From Actinomycetota bacterium (lineage in GTDB: Bacteria > Actinomycetota > Thermoleophilia > UBA2241), in the NCBI GenBank assembly GCA_012719015.1, contig JAAYBE010000080.1:1-12527 (forward strand): a stretch of 12,527 nucleotides of DNA, written 5' to 3'. This document shows positions 1 through 7,630 of the stretch, one piece after another (position 1 is the stretch's first letter; each line of letters begins with the position of its first letter). A program made the position numbers and the translations under genes. The notes under the pieces are model-generated. The model made no database searches and was not told the origin of the DNA. It saw nothing but the letters and a program-made list of their open reading frames with translations.

Positions 1-422
1 GCAACCCGACGGCGCTGGCCGGCATGAACGCCACGCTCGACATCCTCATCAACGACCGCGAGCGCGTGTACGGACACCTCCACGCGATCGCCAACGCCAT
101 GGTCTCGGGGATGCGCGGCATCTTCGCTGAGCACGGCGTGCCGGCCTCCATCACCCAGGCCGGCCCCATGTGGGGAGTGACGCTCGGCGACGAGGAGCCG
201 GCGACGAGCTATCGCCGCGTGCTCGCCGGCGACACACATGCGTTGGAGAGGCTGCGGAGAGCGTGTCAGGCGCGAGGTGTGTACATGCGTGGGTCCGGCC
301 TCGGACGCTTCTTCGCGAGCACGGCACACACCAAGACCGAGGTCGACCGCAGCCTCGAGGCGATCGCCGAGGCGGCCGGAGTGGTGAAGGAGGCCCTCGC
401 GGGGTCCCGCCGGGGGGCGTGA
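1..422 (+). CDS. Class III aminotransferase, GSA-aminomutase-like (C-terminal fragment)
   Basis: The reading frame is open from the left edge (first whole codon at 3) to TGA at 420-422, giving about 139 residues with no start in the window. The opening NPTALAGMNATLDIL matches the stretch after the PLP lysine in class III aminotransferases of the glutamate-1-semialdehyde aminomutase type. The later GVYMRGSGLGRFFASTAHTKTEVDRSLEAI matches their C-terminal small domain, which usually reads roughly fvStaHt.edid.tl. These enzymes use PLP to move or transfer amino groups in the cytoplasm. The PLP lysine and substrate-binding residues lie upstream of the window, so true HemL cannot be told from a broader GSA-aminotransferase-like enzyme; no haem-pathway gene lies nearby. 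It converges on the minus-strand operon with only 19 bp between stops. An internal ATG at 24 is not the gene start because homology extends to the edge. Confidence 0.8.
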   Translation, partial: NPTALAGMNATLDILINDRERVYGHLHAIANAMVSGMRGIFAEHGVPASITQAGPMWGVTLGDEEPATSYRRVLAGDTHALERLRRACQARGVYMRGSGLGRFFASTAHTKTEVDRSLEAIAEAAGVVKEALAGSRRGA

Positions 423-441
423 GCCGGGACGACCGCGTGGC

Positions 442-795
442 TCAGCGCAGGCTGAGTACCCAGAGCGCCTGATAGGTGACCACGGCCGCGAGCACGGCGG
501 CGAGCAGCCCAGCGGCGATGGTCGCGATGCGGTACACGCGCAGGCGCCACATAAGCAACGCACCGACGGTCGCCACGCCGAGCTTGAAGGCGAGCGCCGG
601 CACGGTGCCGGCCCGCAGGAAGAAGTCCATCACGTCGTTGGATTCCGTGGCGAACCCCAGCCACAGAGCGTACCGCGTGAGGGCCAGATCGGCGGCGTTG
701 AACGCCCAAAGCGCGATGAGCAGCAGCAGCAACAGGCGATCGCGCGCCTCGCTGGGCTGTGGCCTTGTACGACGGACCCGGAGCGCGGGGCTCAC
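442..795 (-). CDS. Small DUF5658-like membrane protein
   Basis: This 117-residue protein starts at GTG (795-793), which overlaps the upstream gene's TGA as GTGA. That spacing is why I chose it over a longer frame reaching 936, whose extra residues are Arg/Gly-rich and look antisense. A basic N-terminus (residues 1-20) is followed by hydrophobic segments near 21-43, 64-84 and 90-113. The layout FNAADLALTRYALWLGFATESND followed by PALAFKLG resembles the DUF5658 family: Asp36 in the first helix, a Glu51/Asn53 pair in the loop and Lys71 in the next helix. The family has no established function that I know of. As last gene of the four-gene operon, it probably shares the membrane with the propeller protein made just before it. 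The membrane prediction is firm; the family name is by eye. Confidence 0.72.
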   Translation of the reverse strand: MSPALRVRRTRPQPSEARDRLLLLLLIALWAFNAADLALTRYALWLGFATESNDVMDFFLRAGTVPALAFKLGVATVGALLMWRLRVYRIATIAAGLLAAVLAAVVTYQALWVLSLR

Positions 796-1937
796 TGCGG
801 CAGCCTCGCGACGACGATCTCGTATCGGGCCGGCGCGGTGGCGGCGATCCAGGCGACCCTGGCGTCGCTGACGGCGACCTCCACGAGGTCGCCCGCCACA
901 GCGGCGACCGTGAAAGTGGGGCCGTCGAGGCGGCACGCCATGATGCGGTCGCCGTCCGGGCCGCGCTCGCCCCAGACGACCGTCCGGCCGTCGAAGGCGG
1001 GGCCGCAGAGCCGGTGGGCGCCGCGGGCCAGCACCGTCGTGTCTCCCCCGTCCACGTCGATCGCGGCGACGCGACCGGGCTCGCGCGCGGTCGGCGTCTG
1101 CCCCCAGACGACCGTCCGCCCGGCCAGTGCGAGGCCGGTGAATCTGCCGCGTGTGAGGCCCGCCGCCACGGGCCAGGTCGTGCCGCTGGCGAGCTCAGCT
1201 GCGACGAGCGGTCCGATCCGGTCTGTCGCCCAGACGACGACGCCGTCGTCGATCACGGGCTCTCCCCGCCCGGGTGCGACCTCGAACGCGATCCCGTCGC
1301 CGATCCACACCCCGTTGATCGACGGTGAGTGGACGGCCCGTGTCGAGCACCAGACGGCCGCGTCTCCGGAGAGCGCCGGGTACGACAGCACCGAGCCGAT
1401 CTCCGTCAGCGTCCAGCGGCGGCCGGAGCGGGTGTCGTAGACGACGGCCCGCGCACTCGGGCTGTCCCTGCGCTCGGCCTCGAACCAGACCGCATAGCGC
1501 TCGCCGACGGCCGGGTCCCAGGTGGCGCGCATGCCGGGTCCCGGGCCGAGCAGGCGCAGGCGTCCGGTGTCCAGCTCGAGGAGCTCGATCGCGGCGCCGT
1601 TCTGCCAGACCAGCCGGTCGCCGTACAGCGCGAGGCCGCTGAACTCCCGTTGCCGGCGGGCAGTGATGCGCCAGCCGTCGGCGGTCTGTTCCACCGTCGG
1701 CGGCTGGACCCCGAGCGAGCGCTCCAGCCGGTAGGCGGCGGCTCCGCAGGCCGCTCCGGACGCGATGATGACAAGCGAGACGAGCAGGGCGCGCAGCCAG
1801 GACGGCCGCCGTGTCCGGTCTCCCCCTCCGGTCACGGCGGCTCGGTCCGGGCCGCCGGAGAGCGGCGGCGGCGTCCCGCCGCCCGACCGTTCCACGGACA
1901 GCGGGCCTACCCACTCGTCGATCAGCTCGTCCGGCAC
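792..1937 (-). CDS. Membrane-anchored seven-repeat beta-propeller protein
   Basis: This 381-residue protein starts at GTG (1937-1935), 16 bp inside the end of the homoserine dehydrogenase gene, and no good Shine-Dalgarno precedes it, so translation is probably coupled. Residues 1-47 are Gly/Pro/Arg-rich and cytosolic-looking. One transmembrane segment (about 48-69) follows, and the rest would lie outside the cell. From residue 100 a beta-rich motif of the form G..vvW recurs seven times, with its Trp at 111, 151, 196, 236, 278, 322 and 363. A spacing of 40-45 residues is one propeller blade, so a seven-bladed TolB- or WD-like propeller is likely. No catalytic motif is visible; such domains mostly bind proteins or glycans. 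Why it sits with amino-acid enzymes is unclear. The GTG start is not certain, because a later GTG (V15) is also possible. Confidence 0.78.
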   Translation of the reverse strand: MPDELIDEWVGPLSVERSGGGTPPPLSGGPDRAAVTGGGDRTRRPSWLRALLVSLVIIASGAACGAAAYRLERSLGVQPPTVEQTADGWRITARRQREFSGLALYGDRLVWQNGAAIELLELDTGRLRLLGPGPGMRATWDPAVGERYAVWFEAERRDSPSARAVVYDTRSGRRWTLTEIGSVLSYPALSGDAAVWCSTRAVHSPSINGVWIGDGIAFEVAPGRGEPVIDDGVVVWATDRIGPLVAAELASGTTWPVAAGLTRGRFTGLALAGRTVVWGQTPTAREPGRVAAIDVDGGDTTVLARGAHRLCGPAFDGRTVVWGERGPDGDRIMACRLDGPTFTVAAVAGDLVEVAVSDARVAWIAATAPARYEIVVARLPQ

Positions 1938-3034
1938 AGGTGCAGGAGGTCGGCGTACACGCCGTAGGCGGTCTGCGGGACGTAGGCGCGGCGTTCGCAG
2001 ACGAGCACGTCGGCCATGAGGTCCGTGTGGAGCAACGCGCCGAGCGAGTCACCGCCCACGGCGGCGAGAGGATGGTCGATATCGAGCTCTTCCGCGCGCA
2101 TGCCGGCGCGGACCGGGCCGCCCACCGGCGCAGGGGCGGGGTCGCGCCGGATGCTCGTCACGAGCCGCACGCGTCTGCCCCGCCCGCGCGCCTCCGCTAT
2201 CCGTTCAGCCGCGACGTCGCGCAGGCTCACGCGCTCGACGTCGAGCGGCGTGATGTCCGCGCCCATGGCGACGTTGGCGAGGGCCGCGGCCTTGCTCGCC
2301 GCATCCCACCCGTCGAGGTCGTTGGCCGGGTCCGCCTCCGCCAGACCCGCCGCCTGCATCTCCCCCAGCGCATCATCCAGCGTCCGGCCCGAGCCCAGCG
2401 CGTCGATGATGAAGTTGGTGGTGCCGTTGAACACCGCCTCGACGCCGAGCAGCGCGCAGTCGGGCAGTGCGAACTCGAGGAGGCTGAAGACGGGGAGTCC
2501 GTCCATCACGGTGCTCTCGAAGCGGATGCGGCGGCCCGCCGCTGCCGCGGCCGCCGAGATCTGCGGCCAGCTCCAGGCGATCGGCGCCTTGTTGGCGGTG
2601 ACGACATCCATGCCGAGACGGAACGCATCGAGGATGTGTCCGGTGGCGGCAGGTACAGGCGCGGGGCCTCCTCCCCGCCGGCGCGTGCCCGTCGCCAGAC
2701 CGGAGAGGTCGCCCATCTCGGTGAGCTCGACGAGGACGTCCGCCGCTGAGGCGGCCAGCAGCTCGCCGGCGGGCCGCGCGGCCTGCGGCGGGGGTCCGTC
2801 CCCGATGGTCGCGAGGACCTCGGCCGGCGCGAGACCCTCAGGCGCGAGGAGGCTGCCGTGACGCGTGCCCGCCGCCGTGATCACCACGCGCAGGCCGTGA
2901 CGCGACCCGAGGACGTGTGCCTGGGCGGCGAGCAGCGTGCAGAGCGCGCGGGCCACGTTGCCGAAGCCCAGGAAGCAGAGCCTGACATCGCGTGGATGTG
3001 CCCGCCCCTCATGCGGGGTGTGGCCCGCCGTCAT
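1922..3034 (-). CDS. hom: Homoserine dehydrogenase, short form without ACT domain
   Basis: The product (370 residues) should reduce aspartate semialdehyde to homoserine with NAD(P)H, the branch point towards threonine and methionine. The nucleotide-binding glycine loop is GFGNVAR at 23-29, and TANKAP carries Lys149, the family's catalytic lysine. FNGTTNFI at 202-209 is the family signature. AGLAEADPANDLDGWDAASK holds Glu233, Asp239, Asp244 and Lys248, which line up with yeast Hom6 Glu208, Asp214, Asp219 and Lys223. All key residues are present, so it looks active. The chain ends without an ACT regulatory domain, so threonine feedback through ACT is not expected. The ATG at 3034 overlaps the upstream aminotransferase stop as ATGA; the frame is open further upstream but lacks family sequence there. 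No thrB, thrC or metX lies in the window, so it may be a second copy serving a special pathway. Confidence 0.9.
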   Translation of the reverse strand: MTAGHTPHEGRAHPRDVRLCFLGFGNVARALCTLLAAQAHVLGSRHGLRVVITAAGTRHGSLLAPEGLAPAEVLATIGDGPPPQAARPAGELLAASAADVLVELTEMGDLSGLATGTRRRGGGPAPVPAATGHILDAFRLGMDVVTANKAPIAWSWPQISAAAAAAGRRIRFESTVMDGLPVFSLLEFALPDCALLGVEAVFNGTTNFIIDALGSGRTLDDALGEMQAAGLAEADPANDLDGWDAASKAAALANVAMGADITPLDVERVSLRDVAAERIAEARGRGRRVRLVTSIRRDPAPAPVGGPVRAGMRAEELDIDHPLAAVGGDSLGALLHTDLMADVLVCERRAYVPQTAYGVYADLLHLCRTS

Positions 3035-4302
3035 CGCGCGGCGCGGGCGAGCTCTGCGACCGCCGTGACGAGACGCTCGAGCTCTTCCTCCGTCGTGTAC
3101 GGAGCCAAGCCGACCCGCACCAGGCCGCCTCGAGGGAGCAGGCCCAGCAGCTCCACCAACCGATGGGCGTAGAAGTGACCGTCCCATGTGAACAGGCCGC
3201 GGGCGCCCAGCGCCCGACAGACCTCCACCGCCTGCAGGCCGTCCAGCGTGAACGACACGGTGGAGGTACGCGGCGCCTCCTCGGGCGGCCCGTACAGGGA
3301 CACGCCGGGGATCCGGGCGAGCTGTTCGCGCAGTCGTCGCGCGAGAGGCTGCTCGTGGGCCTCGCCCGCCAGCATGCCGGCCACGACCGCCCGGCGTCGG
3401 CCCTGCAGGTCTGCGGGCAGACGGGCCTCGACCATCCCGAGATGCCGTTCGCCCAGGTCGGCGATGAAGTCGACCGCGGCCGTCGCGCCGGCCATGCCCT
3501 CGTGGTTCAGCGTGCCGGTCTCCCACACGCACGGAGGGTCCGGGTCCTGGGTGCTCAGGCGTACCGGCTCGAGCACCTCGGTCGCCTCGCGACGCGCGTA
3601 CATGAGGCCCACGTGCGGGCCGAAGAACTTGTACGCGGAGCAGAAGAGGAAGTCGCAGCCGATGGCCCTGACGTCGATCGGCCCGTGCAGCGCGTAATGG
3701 ACGGCGTCGATCACACTGAGCGCGCCGGCGTCGCGCGCGAGCGCGGCCGCCCGGGCCACGTCGGTGACGGTGCCGACGGCGTTCGAGGCGTATCCGACGG
3801 CGACCACACGCGTCGTGCCGGGCACCACCAGTCGCTCGAACGCATCCCAATCCAGGGTGCACGTGGTGAGGTCCACGGGGATCTCGCGGACCACGGCGCC
3901 ACGCTCAGCCAGCCGCTGCCAGGGTCCCCGGTTGGCCTCGTGGTCCAGCTGGGTGATCAGGACCTCGTCGCCGGGACGGATGTCGCGCGCAAGGGCGTCG
4001 CTGAGCAGCAGTGCCAGCGTCGTCATGTTGGCGCCGTAGCTGACCTCGTCCCTGTGGCAGCCGAGGAGGTCCGCCCCTGCCGCGCGCGCCTCCTCGATCA
4101 CATGATCCGTCTCCTCCGAGGTGACGAAGGCGCCGTGGACGTTGCAGTTGTGGTGCGCGAGATAGTCGGCCACGGCGTCGATCACGCGTTGCGGCGTCTG
4201 AGTCCCCCCGGGACCGTCCAGGTAGGCGGCGGGTCGGCCGTTCACCGTGCGCTTCAGGGCCGGGAACTGGCTGCGGACGTAGGCGACGTCGAACGAAGAC
4301 AT
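3031..4302 (-). CDS. Class V PLP enzyme, cysteine-desulfurase-like but lacking the catalytic Cys
   Basis: This 423-residue protein is a fold-type I PLP enzyme. AYLDGPGGTQTP (26-37) opens the domain, LDHEAN places the PLP-stacking His121, VIDAVH gives Asp199 for the pyridine nitrogen, and SAYKFFGPHVG carries the Schiff-base Lys225. These match the cysteine-desulfurase-like subfamily annotated as TIGR01976. In true SufS the mobile loop reads RxGHHCA, with Cys taking up the sulfur. Here the matching stretch is WDGHFYA, with Tyr378 at the Cys position, so persulfide formation is not expected. Lyase, epimerase or aminotransferase chemistry is more likely, with substrate unknown. The ATG at 4302 follows an AGGGGAG ribosome site 4 nt away. 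It is first in the operon and overlaps hom by ATGA, which suggests a shared amino-acid substrate or product. No sufBCD or sufU is near. Confidence 0.85.
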   Translation of the reverse strand: MSSFDVAYVRSQFPALKRTVNGRPAAYLDGPGGTQTPQRVIDAVADYLAHHNCNVHGAFVTSEETDHVIEEARAAGADLLGCHRDEVSYGANMTTLALLLSDALARDIRPGDEVLITQLDHEANRGPWQRLAERGAVVREIPVDLTTCTLDWDAFERLVVPGTTRVVAVGYASNAVGTVTDVARAAALARDAGALSVIDAVHYALHGPIDVRAIGCDFLFCSAYKFFGPHVGLMYARREATEVLEPVRLSTQDPDPPCVWETGTLNHEGMAGATAAVDFIADLGERHLGMVEARLPADLQGRRRAVVAGMLAGEAHEQPLARRLREQLARIPGVSLYGPPEEAPRTSTVSFTLDGLQAVEVCRALGARGLFTWDGHFYAHRLVELLGLLPRGGLVRVGLAPYTTEEELERLVTAVAELARAAR

Positions 4303-4387
4303 GAGGCTCCCCTCGGGCGATGCTGGCCGGTCTCCAAGTGTATCGTCCCGTGCAGGAAGGGCGCACTTGGGGCAGGATGGTAGGGCG
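4303..4387. promoter_or_regulatory. Divergent promoter region between the hom operon and the GH65 operon
   Basis: This 85 bp gap separates the start codons of two divergent operons. On minus, TACACT (4342-4337) fits the actinobacterial -10 pattern TAnnnT and would give a leader of about 28 nt containing the AGGGGAG ribosome site (4313-4307). On plus, TATCGT (4341-4346) is a possible overlapping -10, with AGGA at 4374-4377 ahead of the ATG at 4388. Neither has a convincing -35. The overlapping hexamers would make the promoters compete. The -10 assignments rest on short degenerate motifs only. Confidence 0.4.
4334..4370. repeat. Inverted repeat CCAAGTG / CACTTGG, candidate operator
   Basis: CCAAGTG at 4334-4340 and its exact reverse complement CACTTGG at 4364-4370 lie 23 bp apart, about 30 bp centre to centre or three helical turns. 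The left arm overlaps the proposed minus-strand -10. The right arm lies between the proposed plus-strand start site and the GH65 ribosome site. That placement suits a regulator acting on both operons, or an RNA hairpin in the GH65 leader if transcription starts further upstream. Seven-base matches can occur by chance. Confidence 0.4.
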
Positions 4388-7300
4388 ATGGCGAGCGCTG
4401 GCGACAGGGTCGAAGAGCGGGGCGAGAAGGCGCGCGCCCGGGAGTTGGAGCGCGCGCTCGAGCGCGAGTTCTCCGTCGTCTGCTTCGCCTGGGACGGTAC
4501 CGCCGTCGCTCATCGTGGCGCCGACGCGGCGGCGGTGCGCAGCCGCGTGGAGCGGTTGACGGCGCTCGGTGTCGACATCGCCGTGATCAGCAGCGCCGGG
4601 GTCCGCGAGGTGGACCACCACCTGGGCGCCCGTCCGGGTGTCGAGGGCCGTCTGTTCCTCTTCCTTTCGCGGGGGTCCGAGACCTACGTGGTCGGACCCG
4701 CGGGGCCCCGTCTGCTGGAGCGTTGGCGGGCCACGGCGTCCGAGTACGAAGGCCTGGATGAAGCGGCCGAGGCGCTGTGCCGGCGTCTCGCGTCCGCCGG
4801 ACTGCAGGTCGATCTCGTGCGCGATCGCTTGAACCGGCGCTCGCTCGACCTGCTGCCGGACTGGGCCGGGCCGCCGGGCGCATCGGCGCTCGAGCTTCGC
4901 CGCGAGGTGGACGCGCGGCTGAATGCGGCAGGCTTCCCCGGAGGCCTCGAGGAGGGCATCCGCCTCGCCCGCGATCTCGTGCGCGAGGCCGGCGTGGCGC
5001 ACGCGGCCGTCACCAGCGACGCCCGGCACATCGACCTCGGCCTCACCGGCAAGGCGGACGCCATGCACGCGGTGGCGCGGGTCCTGGTCGCAGGGCGTGG
5101 CCGGGCGCCGGAGGACGTGCTCGTGGTGGGCGATTCCTTCGGGCCGGTGGCCGACGGGCAAGGGACGGACTCCGCGATGCTCATCCCCGAGCTGCAGCGG
5201 TCGGTGTTCGTGAGTGTCGGACAGGAGCCGGCCGGCGTCCCCTCCCCGGTGCTGCATGGTGGGGGAGGACCGGTCAGGTTCCTCGACATCCTGCACGACC
5301 AGCTCGCCATGCGCGAGATCGTCGCCCAGACGAGCTTCCCCGAGCCCACGGACGACCCGGGGTGGCGGTTCGAGGTCAAGGGCTTCGATCCGTTCCGCGA
5401 GCGTGAGGTCGAGACGTGGCTCACGGTCGCGAACGGCGAGACGGGCACGCGGGGCGCGCTCGAGGAGGGCTCGGCGATCTCCACCCCCGCCACCTTCGTC
5501 GCCGGTGTGTACGGCGACGGGACCGGCGACCCCGCCTTCCGCCAGCCGGTGCCGGCGCCGGATTGGACCGGGCTGAGGCTCATGGCGGACGGCAGCCTCG
5601 TGACGCTCGCGAACGGCGAGATCGTCGATCACGAGCGCGTGCTGGATCTGCGCCACGGGGTCGTGTACCGCACGTGGCGCCAGCGGCTGCGCAACGGTCG
5701 CACCATCCGTGTACGCACGGCGCGCTTCGCCTCGCTCGCCGACCGCGAGCTCATGGCGGCGCGCGCTGAAGCGGTGCCTGAGGACTTCGGCGCCCGGATC
5801 GTCTGGCAGAGCGCCATCGGCGTGACCCATGCCGGCGGATCGATCAAGGAGACGGAGATCGACATCCTCGAGGACCCCCCCGGCCTCATCGCCCGGACCC
5901 GTGGCCGCAACGGCGGCGGGCACGTGCTGGCGGTGACGACGAGCCCGGCGCCCGGCTCCCCCGTCGCGCGCATGCCGCAGCAGGCGCGCGACGTGATCGG
6001 CGGGCGCCTCGAGCAGGGCGATCCGGCGACGGTGGACCGGCTCGCGGCGATCGTCTCGGCCCGGACGAGGGTGCCGTCGCCCGAGGTCGCCCGGCATGCC
6101 CTCGAGCGCGCCCGTGATACAGGCTTCGATGCGCTGCTGGAGCGGCACCGGGCGGCGTGGGACGCCGCCTGGGCCGCCGCCGACCTGCGGGTGGACGGCG
6201 ACCCGGAGGACCAGCATGCGCTGCGGTTCGCGATCTACCACATGATCAGCACCGCGCATCCGGAGAAGGACACGGTCTCCATCGGCGCCCGCGGCCTGGG
6301 CGGCATGTCCTACTTCCTGCACGTGTTCTGGGACACCGAGATCTTCGTGCTGCCGTTCTTCATCTACACGCAGCCGGAGACCGCCCTCACCATGCTCACG
6401 TATCGCTACCGCAACCTGCCCGGCGCCCGCGAGAAGGCGGCGCGCATGGGGTTCCGCGGCGCGTTGTACCCGTGGGAGTCGGCGGACAAGGGCGTGGAGA
6501 CCACGCCCCCGTACGTGTACGGCCCGGACGGGGAGCAGGTCCCCATCCTCTCGGGTCTCATGGAGCACCACATCTCCGCCGACGTGGCCTGGGCGGTCTG
6601 GGAGTACTGGAAGGCGACCGGCGACGACGCGTTCATGGTCGACAAGGGGGCGGAGATGCTCCTCGAGACGGCGCGGTTCTGGGTCTCCCGCGCGGCGGAG
6701 GACGAGGAGGGGAGGTATCACGTCCGTGTCGTGGTCGGCCCGGACGAGTACCACGAGGGTGTGGACGACAACGCTTACACCAACGTGCTCGCGCGCTGGA
6801 ACATCAAGCGTGCCCTCGAGGCGCTCGCCTGGCTCGACGACCACGACCGGGCACGGGCCCGCGAGCTGCGCAAGCGGCTCAAGCTCGCGGGACGCGAGCT
6901 GGCACGCTGGCGCCGGGTGATGGAGGGCTACGTGACCGGGTTCGACCCGGAGACGCTGCTCTTCGAGCAGTTCGCCGGGTTCTACGACATGGCCGACGTG
7001 CCCCTCGAGCGCCTCCGCCCACGGCCGATGGCGGCCGATCTCCTGCTCGGCCGCGACGTCACGCTGGTGAGCAAGGTCGTCAAGCAGGCCGACGTGGTGA
7101 TGCTGTGTCACGTGCTCGCCGACGAGATCGACGAGGCCACCACACGGGCCAACTACGACTACTACGAGCCGATCACCAGCCACGGCAGCTCCCTGAGCCC
7201 CGGCATCCACGCGGCGGTGGCGGCACGGCTGCACGACGTCGCCGAGGCGACGTCCTACTTCAAGATGGCGGCCGCGATCGACCTCGGCGACAACATGGGC

Positions 7301-7630
7301 AACGCGGCCGCGGGCCTGCACATGGCCACCATGGGCGGCCTGTGGCAGGCGGCCGTGATGGGGTTCTGCGGCATCATGCGCCGCGGAGAGGCACTGCGCC
7401 TGGACCCGCAGCTCCCGGCGGCGTGGTCGCGCGTCCGCCTGCCGCTGCGCTTCCGCGGCGCGCAGCTCCACCTCGATCTCCGGCGCCACGGCGATGGCGT
7501 GGACGTGGGTATAACCGTAGCCGAGGAGCCGGTGACGTTCAGGCTGGACGGGGTGGACCACGAGCTGACCCCGGGAGCCCATCGTCTGCGGCGCCGTGAC
7601 GGAGGCCCTTGGCGGGTGGAGGCTCTATGA
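4388..7630 (+). CDS. HAD-domain / GH65 glycoside phosphorylase fusion (trehalose, kojibiose or maltose phosphorylase type)
   Basis: The 1080-residue protein fuses a HAD domain (about 28-300) to a complete GH65 phosphorylase: beta-sandwich about 318-600, alpha/alpha barrel about 620-1010, small beta domain to the end. GH65 features are clear: FWDTEIF from 647, the general acid Glu787 in GPDEYHE (784-790) followed by NAYTN, and the phosphate loop SHGSSLS (931-937). It should split an alpha-glucosyl disaccharide with phosphate into beta-glucose 1-phosphate and a sugar. The HAD part keeps Ser68 (motif II), Lys222 (III) and Asp249/Asp261 (IV). Motif I, however, reads FAWDGT, with Ala34 in place of the nucleophile Asp, so phosphatase activity is doubtful. 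The architecture recalls mycobacterial OtsB1 (Rv2006), which hints at trehalose. I chose ATG 4388 (AGGA 10 nt upstream) over the in-frame ATG 4301, which lies inside the divergent gene's start. The gene overlaps usp by ATGA. Confidence 0.88.
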   Translation: MASAGDRVEERGEKARARELERALEREFSVVCFAWDGTAVAHRGADAAAVRSRVERLTALGVDIAVISSAGVREVDHHLGARPGVEGRLFLFLSRGSETYVVGPAGPRLLERWRATASEYEGLDEAAEALCRRLASAGLQVDLVRDRLNRRSLDLLPDWAGPPGASALELRREVDARLNAAGFPGGLEEGIRLARDLVREAGVAHAAVTSDARHIDLGLTGKADAMHAVARVLVAGRGRAPEDVLVVGDSFGPVADGQGTDSAMLIPELQRSVFVSVGQEPAGVPSPVLHGGGGPVRFLDILHDQLAMREIVAQTSFPEPTDDPGWRFEVKGFDPFREREVETWLTVANGETGTRGALEEGSAISTPATFVAGVYGDGTGDPAFRQPVPAPDWTGLRLMADGSLVTLANGEIVDHERVLDLRHGVVYRTWRQRLRNGRTIRVRTARFASLADRELMAARAEAVPEDFGARIVWQSAIGVTHAGGSIKETEIDILEDPPGLIARTRGRNGGGHVLAVTTSPAPGSPVARMPQQARDVIGGRLEQGDPATVDRLAAIVSARTRVPSPEVARHALERARDTGFDALLERHRAAWDAAWAAADLRVDGDPEDQHALRFAIYHMISTAHPEKDTVSIGARGLGGMSYFLHVFWDTEIFVLPFFIYTQPETALTMLTYRYRNLPGAREKAARMGFRGALYPWESADKGVETTPPYVYGPDGEQVPILSGLMEHHISADVAWAVWEYWKATGDDAFMVDKGAEMLLETARFWVSRAAEDEEGRYHVRVVVGPDEYHEGVDDNAYTNVLARWNIKRALEALAWLDDHDRARARELRKRLKLAGRELARWRRVMEGYVTGFDPETLLFEQFAGFYDMADVPLERLRPRPMAADLLLGRDVTLVSKVVKQADVVMLCHVLADEIDEATTRANYDYYEPITSHGSSLSPGIHAAVAARLHDVAEATSYFKMAAAIDLGDNMGNAAAGLHMATMGGLWQAAVMGFCGIMRRGEALRLDPQLPAAWSRVRLPLRFRGAQLHLDLRRHGDGVDVGITVAEEPVTFRLDGVDHELTPGAHRLRRRDGGPWRVEAL

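Noticed and set aside
796..936. Longer N-terminus for the small membrane protein
   Set aside because: The added residues are Arg/Gly-rich and lie wholly inside the propeller gene; GTG 795 gives a standard GTGA overlap.
3035..3862. N-terminal extension of homoserine dehydrogenase
   Set aside because: The extension is Arg/Ala-rich shadow of the PLP-enzyme gene; the ATGA overlap at 3034-3031 and the GFGNVAR position near residue 23 fix the start.
3031..4302. Naming the class V enzyme SufS or cysteine desulfurase
   Set aside because: The catalytic Cys loop is absent and no Suf or Isc genes are near.
4301..4387. Earlier ATG at 4301 for the HAD-GH65 protein
   Set aside because: It overlaps the start codon of the divergent gene and would leave no promoter space; ATG 4388 has a better-placed AGGA.
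3905..7582. A 1225-codon open frame on minus, antisense to the GH65 fusion
   Set aside because: It lies opposite a gene with clear HAD and GH65 motifs and crosses into the PLP-enzyme gene. Its product is His/Arg/Val-rich without family motifs, as expected when a GC-rich gene is read on the opposite strand.
4388..7630. Assigning one substrate (trehalose) to the GH65 enzyme
   Set aside because: The motifs seen are common to maltose, trehalose, kojibiose and nigerose phosphorylases; fusion architecture hints at trehalose but does not decide it.
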